A model generated the notes under the pieces. It worked only from the letters and a program-made list of their open reading frames with translations. It searched no databases and was not told the origin of the DNA. The translations under genes were made by a program, and so were the position numbers. DNA of 60,181 nucleotides from Deltaproteobacteria bacterium (lineage in GTDB: Bacteria; Desulfobacterota; Deferrisomatia; Deferrisomatales; JACRMM01), in NCBI GenBank assembly GCA_016214985.1, contig JACRMM010000001.1, positions 1 to 60,181 on the forward strand, in the 5' to 3' direction. Shown here in pieces: positions 36,799 through 44,008 of the stretch (positions are counted from its first letter, which is position 1; every line of letters starts with the position of its first letter).

Positions 36799-37539
36799 GT
36801 GGAGAACCTGTTCACGATGGAGAACCTGATCGCTCTCGTCACCCTGACGGCCCTGGAGATCGTGCTGGGGATCGACAACATCGTGTTCCTGTCGATCTTG
36901 ACCGGCCGGCTCCCCGAGGCGTCCCGGCCCCGCGCGCGGCGGGTCGGCCTGGGGCTCGCCATGGGCATGCGGATCCTGCTCCTGCTGGTCCTGAGCTGGA
37001 TCATGGGGCTCACGCGGCCGTTCTTCGCGGTATTCTCGCACGAAGTGTCGGGCCGGGACCTCATCCTCATCCTGGGCGGGCTCTTCCTCGTCGCTAAGGC
37101 CACCCACGAGATCCACGAGAAGCTCGAGGGGCCCGAGGGGGAGTTCACGACGGCCGGGGGCGCGGCCTCCTTCCGGTCGGTGATCCTCCAGATACTGGTC
37201 ATGGATGTGATCTTTTCGCTCGACTCGGTGATCACTGCCGTGGGGATGGCGCGAAGCGTCGTCGTGATGATCGCGGCCATCGTGGCCGCGGTGGGCGTCA
37301 TGATGGTCTTCGCGGGCGCCGTGGGCGACTTCATCGAGCGCCACCCCACGACGAAGATGCTCGCGCTCTCCTTCCTGCTCCTGATCGGTGTGGTGCTGCT
37401 GGCCGACGGGCTCGGCCGCCACATCGAGAAGGGCTACGTCTACTTCGCCATGGCTTTCTCCTTCGGAGTGGAGCTCCTGAACCTGCGCATGAGGAAGGCC
37501 CCGAAACCGGTGCACCTCCACTCGCCCGGCGGCGAGTGA
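36799..37539 (+). CDS. TerC-family integral membrane protein
   Basis: 246 residues from GTG 36799, chosen because GAGGAGAGGAAGG precedes it. Seven hydrophobic helices are visible, with family motifs LEIVLGIDNIVFLSIL (acidic residues in TM1) and MDVIFSLDSVITAVGM, whose in-membrane Asp/Glu are thought to bind Mn2+ or other divalent metal. TerC/Alx proteins export manganese or act with exoenzyme metalation. The core is standard, ending in a short basic tail with two His. It is not linked to other tellurite-resistance genes. Confidence 0.93.
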   Translation: MENLFTMENLIALVTLTALEIVLGIDNIVFLSILTGRLPEASRPRARRVGLGLAMGMRILLLLVLSWIMGLTRPFFAVFSHEVSGRDLILILGGLFLVAKATHEIHEKLEGPEGEFTTAGGAASFRSVILQILVMDVIFSLDSVITAVGMARSVVVMIAAIVAAVGVMMVFAGAVGDFIERHPTTKMLALSFLLLIGVVLLADGLGRHIEKGYVYFAMAFSFGVELLNLRMRKAPKPVHLHSPGGE

Positions 37540-37555
37540 CTGGGCCCGTAAAGGG

Positions 37556-37599
37556 CGGCGCCCGCGACCTCGGTCGATTCGACGGGACCACGGGCGCCG
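37556..37599. terminator. Long-stem inverted repeat between convergent genes
   Basis: CGGCGCCCG at 37556-37564 pairs perfectly with CGGGCGCCG at 37591-37599, enclosing 26 nt that are themselves partly self-complementary. It lies between the terC-like stop and the stop of the leftward gene at 37625, so it could end transcription from both sides. Confidence 0.4.
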
Positions 37600-37624
37600 A
37601 TGCGGGCGTTGCGATGGGGCGGGG

Positions 37625-38032
37625 TCAGATCCTGCGCACGAGCACGCTCCCGCTGCTCGTGACCTTGGCGACGTCGAGCCGATAGCCACCCTCCACCTGG
37701 CGGATCACGCCGTGGGCCTCGATGGCCTGGCCCGGCTGGGGGAAGGACCCGGCGTAGACGGCGTCGGCGCCGAGCTGGGACTTCTGCTCCGCGGTCAGCG
37801 GGACGGCGAGGACCAGGTTGCAGCAGCCCTTGTCGTCCACGATCTGCACGAGCCCGCGGGCCGCGTCGACCCCGCCGGTCTTCCCCACGATCTTTACCTT
37901 GCCGAGGTAAGCCGACGGGTTGCCGGAGACCTTCGACACCCCCACCTCCTGGGCGGAGGTCGCCTTCCAGGCGACGGCGCCGACAGCGGCCAGGGCGGCG
38001 ACTCCCACGACGATCAGCGTCTTTATCTTCAT
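37625..38032 (-). CDS. Small membrane-anchored periplasmic protein of the ABC exporter operon
   Basis: 135 residues from ATG 38032 (GGAGAACGAAAC upstream). One N-terminal helix (LIVVGVAALAAVGAVAW) acts as signal or anchor. The rest looks like a compact beta-barrel (OB-like: YLGKVKIVGKTGG, LVQIVDDKG, GQAIEAHGVIR) and includes a vicinal Cys pair, D-K-G-C-C-N-L. No family is confidently recognised. It is last in a leftward set with the ATPase (61 nt upstream) and the FtsX permease, so it likely acts on the same substrate outside the inner membrane. The Cys-Cys suggests metal or thiol chemistry. Confidence 0.75.
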   Translation of the reverse strand: MKIKTLIVVGVAALAAVGAVAWKATSAQEVGVSKVSGNPSAYLGKVKIVGKTGGVDAARGLVQIVDDKGCCNLVLAVPLTAEQKSQLGADAVYAGSFPQPGQAIEAHGVIRQVEGGYRLDVAKVTSSGSVLVRRI

Positions 38033-38093
38033 GTTTCGTTCTCCTCTGAGCAGTGTTTGATGGGATGCGTCCGGACGTAACAAGGCGCCGGCC

Positions 38094-38801
38094 TCACGCG
38101 GCCGGGGCGCCGGCTTCGTGGAGCACGAACTCCTCGTTGGCGATCCGGCCGTCCGACATGTGGACGATCCGGCGCGCGAAGGAGGCGCACTCCCGGCTGT
38201 GGGTGACCATCACGATGGTGACGCCGTCGGCGGCGAGGCCCGTGAGCAGGGCCATGACCTCGCGGCCCGTGCGGCGGTCGAGGTTGCCCGTCGGTTCGTC
38301 GGCCAGCACGAGCGGTGGCCGGCTCACGAGGGCCCGGGCGATGGCGGCGCGCTCCGCCTCGCCGCCCGAGACCTCGGTCGGGAGCCGGTGCCCCTTGCCC
38401 GCGAGCCCCACCCGGGCCAGGGCCTCCTCGGCCAGGACCCGCTTCTGCTTGCGGGGCAGCGCCGCGGTCGCGAGGGGCAGCATCACGTTCTCCGCGACCG
38501 AGAGGTAGGGCAGGAGGTGGAAGCTCTGGAACACGAACCCCAGGTTCTGCCGCCGAAAGTCGGCCCGGCGCTCCGAGTCGAGGGCATACACGTCGGCGCC
38601 GCCCACCGTGTAAATGCCCCCGCTCGGCGAGTTGAGGGCACCGAGCATGGAGAGGAGGGTCGACTTTCCGGACCCCGACTCGCCCATCACTGCCAGGAAC
38701 TCTCCGCGCTCCACCGTGAGGCTCACATCGCGCACGGCCTCCACGGCCGCCTCTCCTCTTCCGTAGCGCTTGCACAGGTGCGTTGCCAATAGGTAGCTCA
38801 T
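38094..38801 (-). CDS. ABC transporter ATP-binding protein (LolD/MacB type)
   Basis: 235 residues from ATG 38801 behind AGGAG. Walker A is GESGSGKST, the Q-loop VFQSFHLLPYLSV, Walker B PLVLADEPTGNLD, and the switch His in VMVTHS. The signature reads VSGGEAER instead of the common LSGGQ/ERQR, a small oddity. It energises the FtsX-like permease encoded 11 nt upstream. This subfamily drives mechanotransmission or export from the periplasm (MacB, LolCDE) rather than classic uptake. Confidence 0.93.
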   Translation of the reverse strand: MSYLLATHLCKRYGRGEAAVEAVRDVSLTVERGEFLAVMGESGSGKSTLLSMLGALNSPSGGIYTVGGADVYALDSERRADFRRQNLGFVFQSFHLLPYLSVAENVMLPLATAALPRKQKRVLAEEALARVGLAGKGHRLPTEVSGGEAERAAIARALVSRPPLVLADEPTGNLDRRTGREVMALLTGLAADGVTIVMVTHSRECASFARRIVHMSDGRIANEEFVLHEAGAPAA

Positions 38802-38812
38802 GGGTCTCCTTC

Positions 38813-39970
38813 TCAAAGGGCCCGCAGGGCTTCGTTCGGGTCGAGGCGGGCCGCCTGCACCGCCGGGTAGAGGCTGGAGGAAATCCCCAGCAGAAGGGCG
38901 AGCCCCAGGGCTGAGGCGGCCAGGAGCGGGTCGAGGTGGACGGAGGGTCCGCCGGCCTCGCTGAAGAACGGCAGCAAGACCGCCGTGGCGCCCACGCCCA
39001 GGCCGTAGCCGAGGGTGCCGGCCAGCGCCGAGAGGACCGTGGCCTCCCCGAGGACCACGCTCATGATGGCGGAGCGCCGAAAGCCGATAGCGCGGAAGAC
39101 GCCGATCTCGGCCGTGCGCTCCCGCACGCTCCCCATCATGGTCACCAGCACCACGAGGCACCCGACGAGCACCACCACTCCGGAGACACCGTAGAGGAAG
39201 CGCTCGAACTGCTCCATGGCGGCGAGCCGCCCCTCCACGACCTGTCGGATCGCCGTAACGCGGGCCGTCGGGAGCACCTGGGCGATCTCTGCCATGAGGG
39301 TGTCGACCGGACAGTCGGCGCAGTGGGCCGCGACCTCCACCATGGAGATCACGCCGGGCTTCCGGAGGATGGCCTGGGCTGTGCGAACCGGCGCGACGAT
39401 GAGCTGGTCGTCCTGGGAGCCGGTCTCCTCCAGCACCCCGACCACGGGGTAGGTGGCCTCGCCGACGCGCAGCCGCCCGCCTTCGCCGACGCCCAGCACG
39501 CGGCTGGCACTCGACCCGAGAAGCACCTCGGCCTCGCCGGGCATCGTCCCCCGCACTCGCCACCAGGGCTTCAGCACCCGCGCGGCGTCGAGGTCCAGAC
39601 CGGCCAGGAGCGCCGGCCGCCCGCCGACCTGGACCGTGCCCAGGACCACCGGCCCCACCGCGGCGAGGTTCTTGGCGCCCGGGATCGAGCGGATCTTCGC
39701 GAGGTCTGCCTCGCGGATCTCCTCCATCCGGAAGGAGACACCCCCGAGGTCGAGCCCGGCATAGGTGAGCGAGAGGCTCTCGGTCTTCGGCACCACCAGG
39801 AGATTGGCGCCGTACTTCTCCAGCTTGTGCAGGATGCCGTGACTCACGGACTGGAAGAGGGTGACGAGGGCCACCACGGTGGCCACGCCGATCGTGAGCC
39901 CGGCCAGGACGAACGCGGCCTTGGCCTTGCGTCGCTTGAGGTTCAGGAAAGCGATGTCGGTCAGAGTCAT
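38813..39970 (-). CDS. FtsX/MacB-like ABC transporter permease
   Basis: 385 residues from ATG 39970 (AGGGAG upstream). TM1 lies at about 20-42, followed by a large MacB-type periplasmic domain (about 45-260). Three C-terminal helices follow, with the FtsX motif MGSVRERTAEIGVFRAIGFRRSAIM and a final LYPAVQAARLDPNEALRAL. The periplasmic domain carries an HCADCP motif (Cys-x-x-Cys), unusual for MacB and LolE. It forms an exporter with the adjacent ATPase. The Cys pairs here and in the downstream small protein hint at a metal or redox-linked substrate. Confidence 0.92.
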   Translation of the reverse strand: MTLTDIAFLNLKRRKAKAAFVLAGLTIGVATVVALVTLFQSVSHGILHKLEKYGANLLVVPKTESLSLTYAGLDLGGVSFRMEEIREADLAKIRSIPGAKNLAAVGPVVLGTVQVGGRPALLAGLDLDAARVLKPWWRVRGTMPGEAEVLLGSSASRVLGVGEGGRLRVGEATYPVVGVLEETGSQDDQLIVAPVRTAQAILRKPGVISMVEVAAHCADCPVDTLMAEIAQVLPTARVTAIRQVVEGRLAAMEQFERFLYGVSGVVVLVGCLVVLVTMMGSVRERTAEIGVFRAIGFRRSAIMSVVLGEATVLSALAGTLGYGLGVGATAVLLPFFSEAGGPSVHLDPLLAASALGLALLLGISSSLYPAVQAARLDPNEALRAL

Positions 39971-40175
39971 GGGTCTCCCTGGGCAGAGGAAGTCGCTGCA
40001 CCCGCCGTCTGTGGCGTCGCGCAGTCGAAGCTGATTCGAGGCGCTCCTGGGGCCGGAGGCCGGCGAGCGGCGAGGGACCCGCCCGCGGGTCGACGGCCTG
40101 GAACCGGAGCGTGAAGGTCGAAGCGGTGCGGCTCCGGCGGCCTCGAGCGCAGGGCCCGAGGCGCCGGCTAGGGGC

Positions 40176-40592
40176 TCAGCAGAGGAGGGCGCAGTGCGTG
40201 CGGAAGGCGGGCTCGCGGTGGATCGGGGGAACGGGGGAGGCGGAGGCAGGGAAGCGGCTCGGGGCCAGGGCGGAGCTGCTGCCGCCAACCCCCCCGGCCA
40301 GGGACAGCGGCCCTGGGCTCGGCGGAGCGCCGAGGCGTCGCGCCGGGCCGGAAGACGCAATCTCGGGAGCTCGCCGGCACCCCTGGACGTCGCACCGGGG
40401 GCTGGGGGTGTCCTCGCAGGAGCAGGGCGCGGTGTCCTGGTCCCACAGGAGGTCCGGCCGGCTCGAGGCCGCGCCGGAGCACTCCGACGCGCATGCCGGC
40501 GGGGTGCACGCAGCGTGCGCCGTCGTTCCGCCGGCGAAGGCAACGCAGAGGCTCAGGACGAGGGTGAGGAGTCGAAGGGGTCGATGTCTCAT
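40176..40592 (-). CDS. Predicted small secreted Cys-rich protein
   Basis: 138 residues if read from ATG 40592, which gives a convincing signal peptide (RHRPLRLLTLVLSLCVAFA, cleavage after AHA). The mature part begins with clustered cysteines (ACTPPACASEC, then PCSCEDTP and CDVQGC) and ends in THCALLC. No family is recognised and no Shine-Dalgarno is obvious, which lowers confidence. It lies 205 bp upstream of the ABC permease on the same strand, so it may be the first gene of that operon and another Cys-bearing partner. Confidence 0.5.
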   Translation of the reverse strand: MRHRPLRLLTLVLSLCVAFAGGTTAHAACTPPACASECSGAASSRPDLLWDQDTAPCSCEDTPSPRCDVQGCRRAPEIASSGPARRLGAPPSPGPLSLAGGVGGSSSALAPSRFPASASPVPPIHREPAFRTHCALLC

Positions 40593-40674
40593 GGAGAGAG
40601 CGGTCAGGGTGGGCGCGTCGAGGGGTACGATACGGTACGGGCAGGCCCAGCGTCCAGCCAAAAGCCGACGGCCT

Positions 40675-40709
40675 CCCCCCTGCGCACGGGTGAGCCGTGC
40701 GCAGGGGGG
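40675..40709 (-). terminator. Perfect 15-bp hairpin after the small lipoprotein gene
   Basis: CCCCCCTGCGCACGG at 40675-40689 pairs fully with CCGTGCGCAGGGGGG at 40695-40709 around a GTGAG loop. On the minus strand it starts 6 nt beyond the stop of the lipoprotein gene. A strong intrinsic-type structure, although only a short T-rich stretch follows some 15 nt later. Confidence 0.65.
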
Positions 40710-40715
40710 TGCCGA

Positions 40716-40874
40716 TCAGTAGCCGCGGCTGTGGTGACCTCGCCCGCGGCCTCCGTAGTCGCCATCGTAGTTCCCACGGCCCTGCCCCCAGCCCGGAGGG
40801 GGAGGGAGGAAGAACGGGCAGCAACCGGACGCCAGGAGCGCCGTGACCGTCAGAACTGCCAGGATCCGTTTCAT
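40716..40874 (-). CDS. Very small lipoprotein, Pro- then Gly/Tyr/His-rich
   Basis: 52 residues, ATG 40874 with AAGGAG 7 nt upstream. The signal is MKRILAVLTVTALLASG with lipobox LASGC. The mature chain starts Cys-Cys and goes through a PPPPP stretch into a Gly/Arg/Tyr/His-rich tail. No family is known. The clean start, ribosome site and strong hairpin after the stop argue that it is a real, well-expressed gene. It is divergent from the TetR operon and could share its control region, so it may be a small envelope component or a stress product. Confidence 0.7.
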   Translation of the reverse strand: MKRILAVLTVTALLASGCCPFFLPPPPGWGQGRGNYDGDYGGRGRGHHSRGY

Positions 40875-41193
40875 CGTCGTCTCCTTCGTGTGCCGCGGGG
40901 GTGGACCGGAGGAACCCGTGCTCGGCTCTTCGCCGCTTTGGCCGGTTCGGGGGGTTCCCTCGGTGCAATCGTTGTCCCCAGATGTTGGGATTCTCTGCGG
41001 TGGACCGCCCCAGGACGGCGCCCACCGTGCCCAAGGTGCCAGCATAGGGCTTCTTGCCTTTGCTGCGTGTTAAGACTCGGGCCGAAAAGGAAAAGTTTGA
41101 TGCTCTGGACCGGGGCCTTCTTGACGGTTCTTTGCGATTCGGGGGCGATCCTGGACGCCCGGCGTCTCGCCCGGGCGGGTTCCCCTGGCAATG

Positions 41194-41205
41194 TGAGCGC
41201 GCTCA
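41194..41205. promoter_or_regulatory. Operator 1, palindrome TGAGCGCGCTCA
   Basis: A perfect 12-bp palindrome just upstream of the -35 box. It has the same TGAGC-n2-GCTCA arms as operator 2, whose centre is 48 bp away. It is a probable binding site for the TetR repressor encoded immediately downstream. Confidence 0.65.
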
Positions 41206-41213
41206 TTTTTGGG

Positions 41214-41242
41214 TTGACCGACAACACGTAGCTCCATAAAGT
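41214..41242 (+). promoter_or_regulatory. Sigma70-type promoter of the TetR operon
   Basis: TTGACC at 41214-41219 and TAAAGT at 41237-41242 are separated by 17 bp, giving five of six and four of six consensus matches. It lies about 30 nt before the GTG start of the TetR gene, and its -10 box runs into operator 2, as expected for autorepression. Confidence 0.6.
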
Positions 41243-41256
41243 GAGCACGCTCACTT
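41239..41256. promoter_or_regulatory. Operator 2, palindrome AAGTGAGC-AC-GCTCACTT
   Basis: Perfect 8-nt arms around two central bases. It overlaps the -10 box and the likely transcription start, so a bound TetR dimer would block RNA polymerase. Confidence 0.7.
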
Positions 41257-41272
41257 AATCACAGGGGTCGAA

Positions 41273-41890
41273 GTGCGGATCAGCGAGCAGGCCAGACAGG
41301 ACAACCGGGCCCGCATCCTCGAGCGGGCGGCGGAGCTCTTCTGTGAAAGGGGCTTCGAGGCCACCACGACCCGCGATGTGGCCGTGGCCTCGGGCGTTGC
41401 CGCCGGCACGCTGTTCAACTACTTCCCCACCAAGGAGACGCTGGGAATGACCCTCGTGGCCGAGGCCCTCGCCCAGGGGGCCGACGACCACCGGCGGCGC
41501 TGCACCGGGGACGAGGACCTCACGGAGGACCTCTTCCTCCTCATCGCCTCGGGGCTCCGGCAGCTGCGGCCCCTGCGCCCCTTCCTGGGGCCGGTGCTCG
41601 AGCGCTCCCTCTCCCCCTTCCCCCGAAAGACCGTGTGTCCCGAGGGCGAGGCCGCACGGGAGGCGCACCTGGCGGCCGTGGCCAACCTCCTGGGCCGACA
41701 CGGCTTCGCTCCGAGGCTGGATCCTGTGGTCATCGCCCTGTACTGGTCGCTCTACCTCGGGATCCTGGCCTGCTGGACGAGCGACCCCTCGCCCAACCAG
41801 GAGGCGACCCGGGCCCTGATCGACTACTCTCTGCGCCTTTTCGCCCAGGTGATCTGCGGGGCCGAGCCGGGGGGAGACGATGGCCGCTGA
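41273..41890 (+). CDS. TetR/AcrR-family transcriptional regulator
   Basis: 205 residues from GTG 41273. The N-terminal helix-turn-helix is classical: ARILERAAELFCERGFEATT, TRDVAVASGVAAGTLFNYFPTKETL. The C-terminal ligand-binding domain (about 65-200) is variable and includes a single Cys-Trp region, GILACWTSD. It heads an operon of kinase-like, ABC and envelope genes and overlaps the next gene by 11 nt. Two matching palindromes flank its promoter, so it very likely represses its own operon until an envelope or lipid-type inducer binds. Confidence 0.93.
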   Translation: MRISEQARQDNRARILERAAELFCERGFEATTTRDVAVASGVAAGTLFNYFPTKETLGMTLVAEALAQGADDHRRRCTGDEDLTEDLFLLIASGLRQLRPLRPFLGPVLERSLSPFPRKTVCPEGEAAREAHLAAVANLLGRHGFAPRLDPVVIALYWSLYLGILACWTSDPSPNQEATRALIDYSLRLFAQVICGAEPGGDDGR

Positions 41891-43322
41891 CGCGAGAGAT
41901 GCCCGAACTGATCCGGTGGCCGACCGGCTTCGCCGCGCCCTGCCCAGGGGAGCCAGTCCGGCGGACCGCGAGCGCCTGGCCGAGCTCGTCGAGCGGGTGT
42001 CGCGCCGCCGGGTCCCGGTGAGCTCCTTCCTCCGGCTGTGGACCCTGGGGTCTCTCCAGGCGAGGGTGACGGCCGGCTACCTTGCCTGCTGGGTGCGGAG
42101 CCAGCTCGGAGGCGCAGAGGAACGAGTCCGGCTCAAGACCGAGGCTCACCTGGCCGCGGCGCTCGAACTCTTCGGCACCATGGGTTACCTGCGCGGCGCC
42201 GTGATGAAGGTCGGCCAACTCCTGGCGAACCTGCCCCGGGTCTTGCCGGAGGAGTTCGCCGAGGTGCTCGCGGCCCTCCACTTCGAGGCGCCGCCGATGC
42301 ACTACCCCCTCGTGCGGGAGGTCTTCCTGGACGAGTTGGGCCGAGAGCCCGAAGAGGTGTTCGCCTCCTTCGACCGAAACGCCTTCGCCGCCGCCTCCCT
42401 CGGCCAGGTGCACCGGGCCCGGCTGCGCTCCGGCGAGGAGGTGGCGGTCAAGATCCAATACCCCGGGATCGCCCGGACGATCGAAGCCGACCTGAAGACC
42501 CTTCGAGCCCTGTCCCAGCCGCTTCGCCTCACCGGGGAGTGGGAGCGCGCGCTCGACAAGCTCACCGACGTCGAGCAGATGCTCCTCGCCGAGACCGACT
42601 ACGAGCAGGAGGCCCGGTTCGGCCGGGAGGCCCGGGCGCTCTTCAACCCCGAAGACCAGATCGTCGTGCCGAGAGTCTACGATGCGTTTTCCACCCGCCG
42701 GGTCCTCACGACCGAATACCTGGCCGGCCGCCATCTGACCGCCTACCTGGACACCGCGCCGAGCCAGGAAGACCGGGACCGTTTCACCCACCTCCTGGTG
42801 CTGGCAACGCTTCGGCCGTACTACCGGGCCCACTGGCTCTTCGCCGATCCCCACCCGGGGAACTTCCTCTTCCTCGACGACGGGCGACTGGGGCTTCTGG
42901 ACTTCGGCTGCACGCGGGTCCTCACCGACGAAGAGTGGCGCCGGGACCGGGCCCTGCAGGAGGCCGCCACGGCCGGCGACGAGGCGCGCGTCGACCGGCT
43001 CATCGCCGAGGCCTGCCTCTTCGACGATCCCACCGAGATGGGGCCCGAGCGGCTGGCCGAGGTTCGGCAGAGCGCCTACTGGCAGGTCGAGCCCTGGCTC
43101 ACGGAGGGGCCCTTCGACTTCGGGGACGAAGCGTTCTTCCGCCGCGGAATCGAGAGCCTCCTCGCGCTCGCCCGAAAGAGGTACACCCGGAGCGCCCCGG
43201 TCTACGTCTGGACCCACCGCTTCATCTACGGGAGCAGGGCCGTGGCCTTCCGGCTCGGGGGGCGCTGCCGTTTCCGGGATCTTCACAACCGCGAACTTCC
43301 CCCGGAGGCTTTGGAGCCATGA
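41880..43322 (+). CDS. AarF/ABC1/UbiB-family atypical kinase
   Basis: 480 residues. The family hallmarks are present: the K-x-G-Q motif in AVMKVGQLLANLPRVLP, the Ala-rich nucleotide loop AAASLGQVHRARL, VAVKIQYPG with the catalytic Lys, LFADPHPGNFLF and LLDFGCTR (the metal-binding DFG). UbiB-type proteins are ATPases that aid ubiquinone or other lipid movement and metabolism. No C-terminal transmembrane pair is evident, unlike UbiB. Lying between TetR and an ABC exporter with overlaps on both sides, it is probably dedicated to the lipid or quinone handled by this operon. Confidence 0.92.
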   Translation: MAADARDARTDPVADRLRRALPRGASPADRERLAELVERVSRRRVPVSSFLRLWTLGSLQARVTAGYLACWVRSQLGGAEERVRLKTEAHLAAALELFGTMGYLRGAVMKVGQLLANLPRVLPEEFAEVLAALHFEAPPMHYPLVREVFLDELGREPEEVFASFDRNAFAAASLGQVHRARLRSGEEVAVKIQYPGIARTIEADLKTLRALSQPLRLTGEWERALDKLTDVEQMLLAETDYEQEARFGREARALFNPEDQIVVPRVYDAFSTRRVLTTEYLAGRHLTAYLDTAPSQEDRDRFTHLLVLATLRPYYRAHWLFADPHPGNFLFLDDGRLGLLDFGCTRVLTDEEWRRDRALQEAATAGDEARVDRLIAEACLFDDPTEMGPERLAEVRQSAYWQVEPWLTEGPFDFGDEAFFRRGIESLLALARKRYTRSAPVYVWTHRFIYGSRAVAFRLGGRCRFRDLHNRELPPEALEP

Positions 43323-44008
43323 TCGAGCTGCGCGACGTGACGAAGACCTTCGACGGAAAGGCACGGGTTACGGCGGTCGCCGGGGTCACTCTGACCATTC
43401 CGGACGGGGACATGGTGGCCGTCATGGGCCCTTCGGGTTCCGGGAAGTCGACCCTCCTGAATCTGATGGGAGGGCTCGACGTGCCGAGCTCCGGCTCGAT
43501 CACCGTGGCGGGCAGAGACCTCGCGAAGGAGAGCGAGAAGGGTCGCTCGCTCTTCCGCCGCTCCCACGTCTCCTATGTCTTCCAGGCCTACCACCTGATG
43601 CCGACCCTCACGGCGAGCCAGAACGTGGCCCTGCCGCTGCACCTGGCGGGCCGTCCCCGCCGGGAGGTCGAGGCGAAGACCGCCGAGGTACTCGACGAGG
43701 TGGGCCTCGCGGCGAGGGCCGGGCACCTGCCCGACGAGCTCTCCGGAGGGGAGCGCCAGCGGGTCGCGATCGCCCGGGCGCTCGTCACGGGGGCTCCGCT
43801 CCTCCTGGCCGACGAGCCCACGGGAAACCTCGATTCGGCCCGGGGGCAGGAGATCCTGGATCTGCTCCGCTCCATTCATCGGGAGCGCGGGACCACCGTT
43901 GTCATGGTCACCCACGACCCCCGCGCTGCCTCGGTCTGCGAGCGCCGGATCGAGCTCCGCGACGGCCGGGTGGAGGCCGACCACGCCGTCTCCGGGGCGC
44001 GGCCGTGA
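43319..44008 (+). CDS. ABC transporter ATP-binding protein (LolD/MacB type)
   Basis: 229 residues from ATG 43319, overlapping the kinase stop (ATGA). Walker A is GPSGSGKST, the Q-loop VFQAYHLMPTL, the signature LSGGERQRVAIARAL, Walker B PLLLADEPTGNLD, and the switch His in VMVTHD. A standard ATPase for an FtsX-type permease, which follows with a 4-nt overlap. Confidence 0.95.
   Translation: MIELRDVTKTFDGKARVTAVAGVTLTIPDGDMVAVMGPSGSGKSTLLNLMGGLDVPSSGSITVAGRDLAKESEKGRSLFRRSHVSYVFQAYHLMPTLTASQNVALPLHLAGRPRREVEAKTAEVLDEVGLAARAGHLPDELSGGERQRVAIARALVTGAPLLLADEPTGNLDSARGQEILDLLRSIHRERGTTVVMVTHDPRAASVCERRIELRDGRVEADHAVSGARP

Larger units (their letters stand above)
40875..41272. other. Divergent control region, 398 bp
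   Basis: Lies between the leftward small lipoprotein and the rightward TetR operon. Its right end has a good promoter and two palindromic operators (listed separately). The rest (40875-41190) shows no conserved reading frame or further palindrome that I can recognise; a promoter for the lipoprotein must be here. Confidence 0.55.

Noticed and set aside
38094..40001. One long 635-codon minus-strand frame ending in the ABC ATPase
   Set aside because: Only the last 235 codons are protein-like and they begin at an ATG with a ribosome site. The upstream part is out of frame with the FtsX permease gene.
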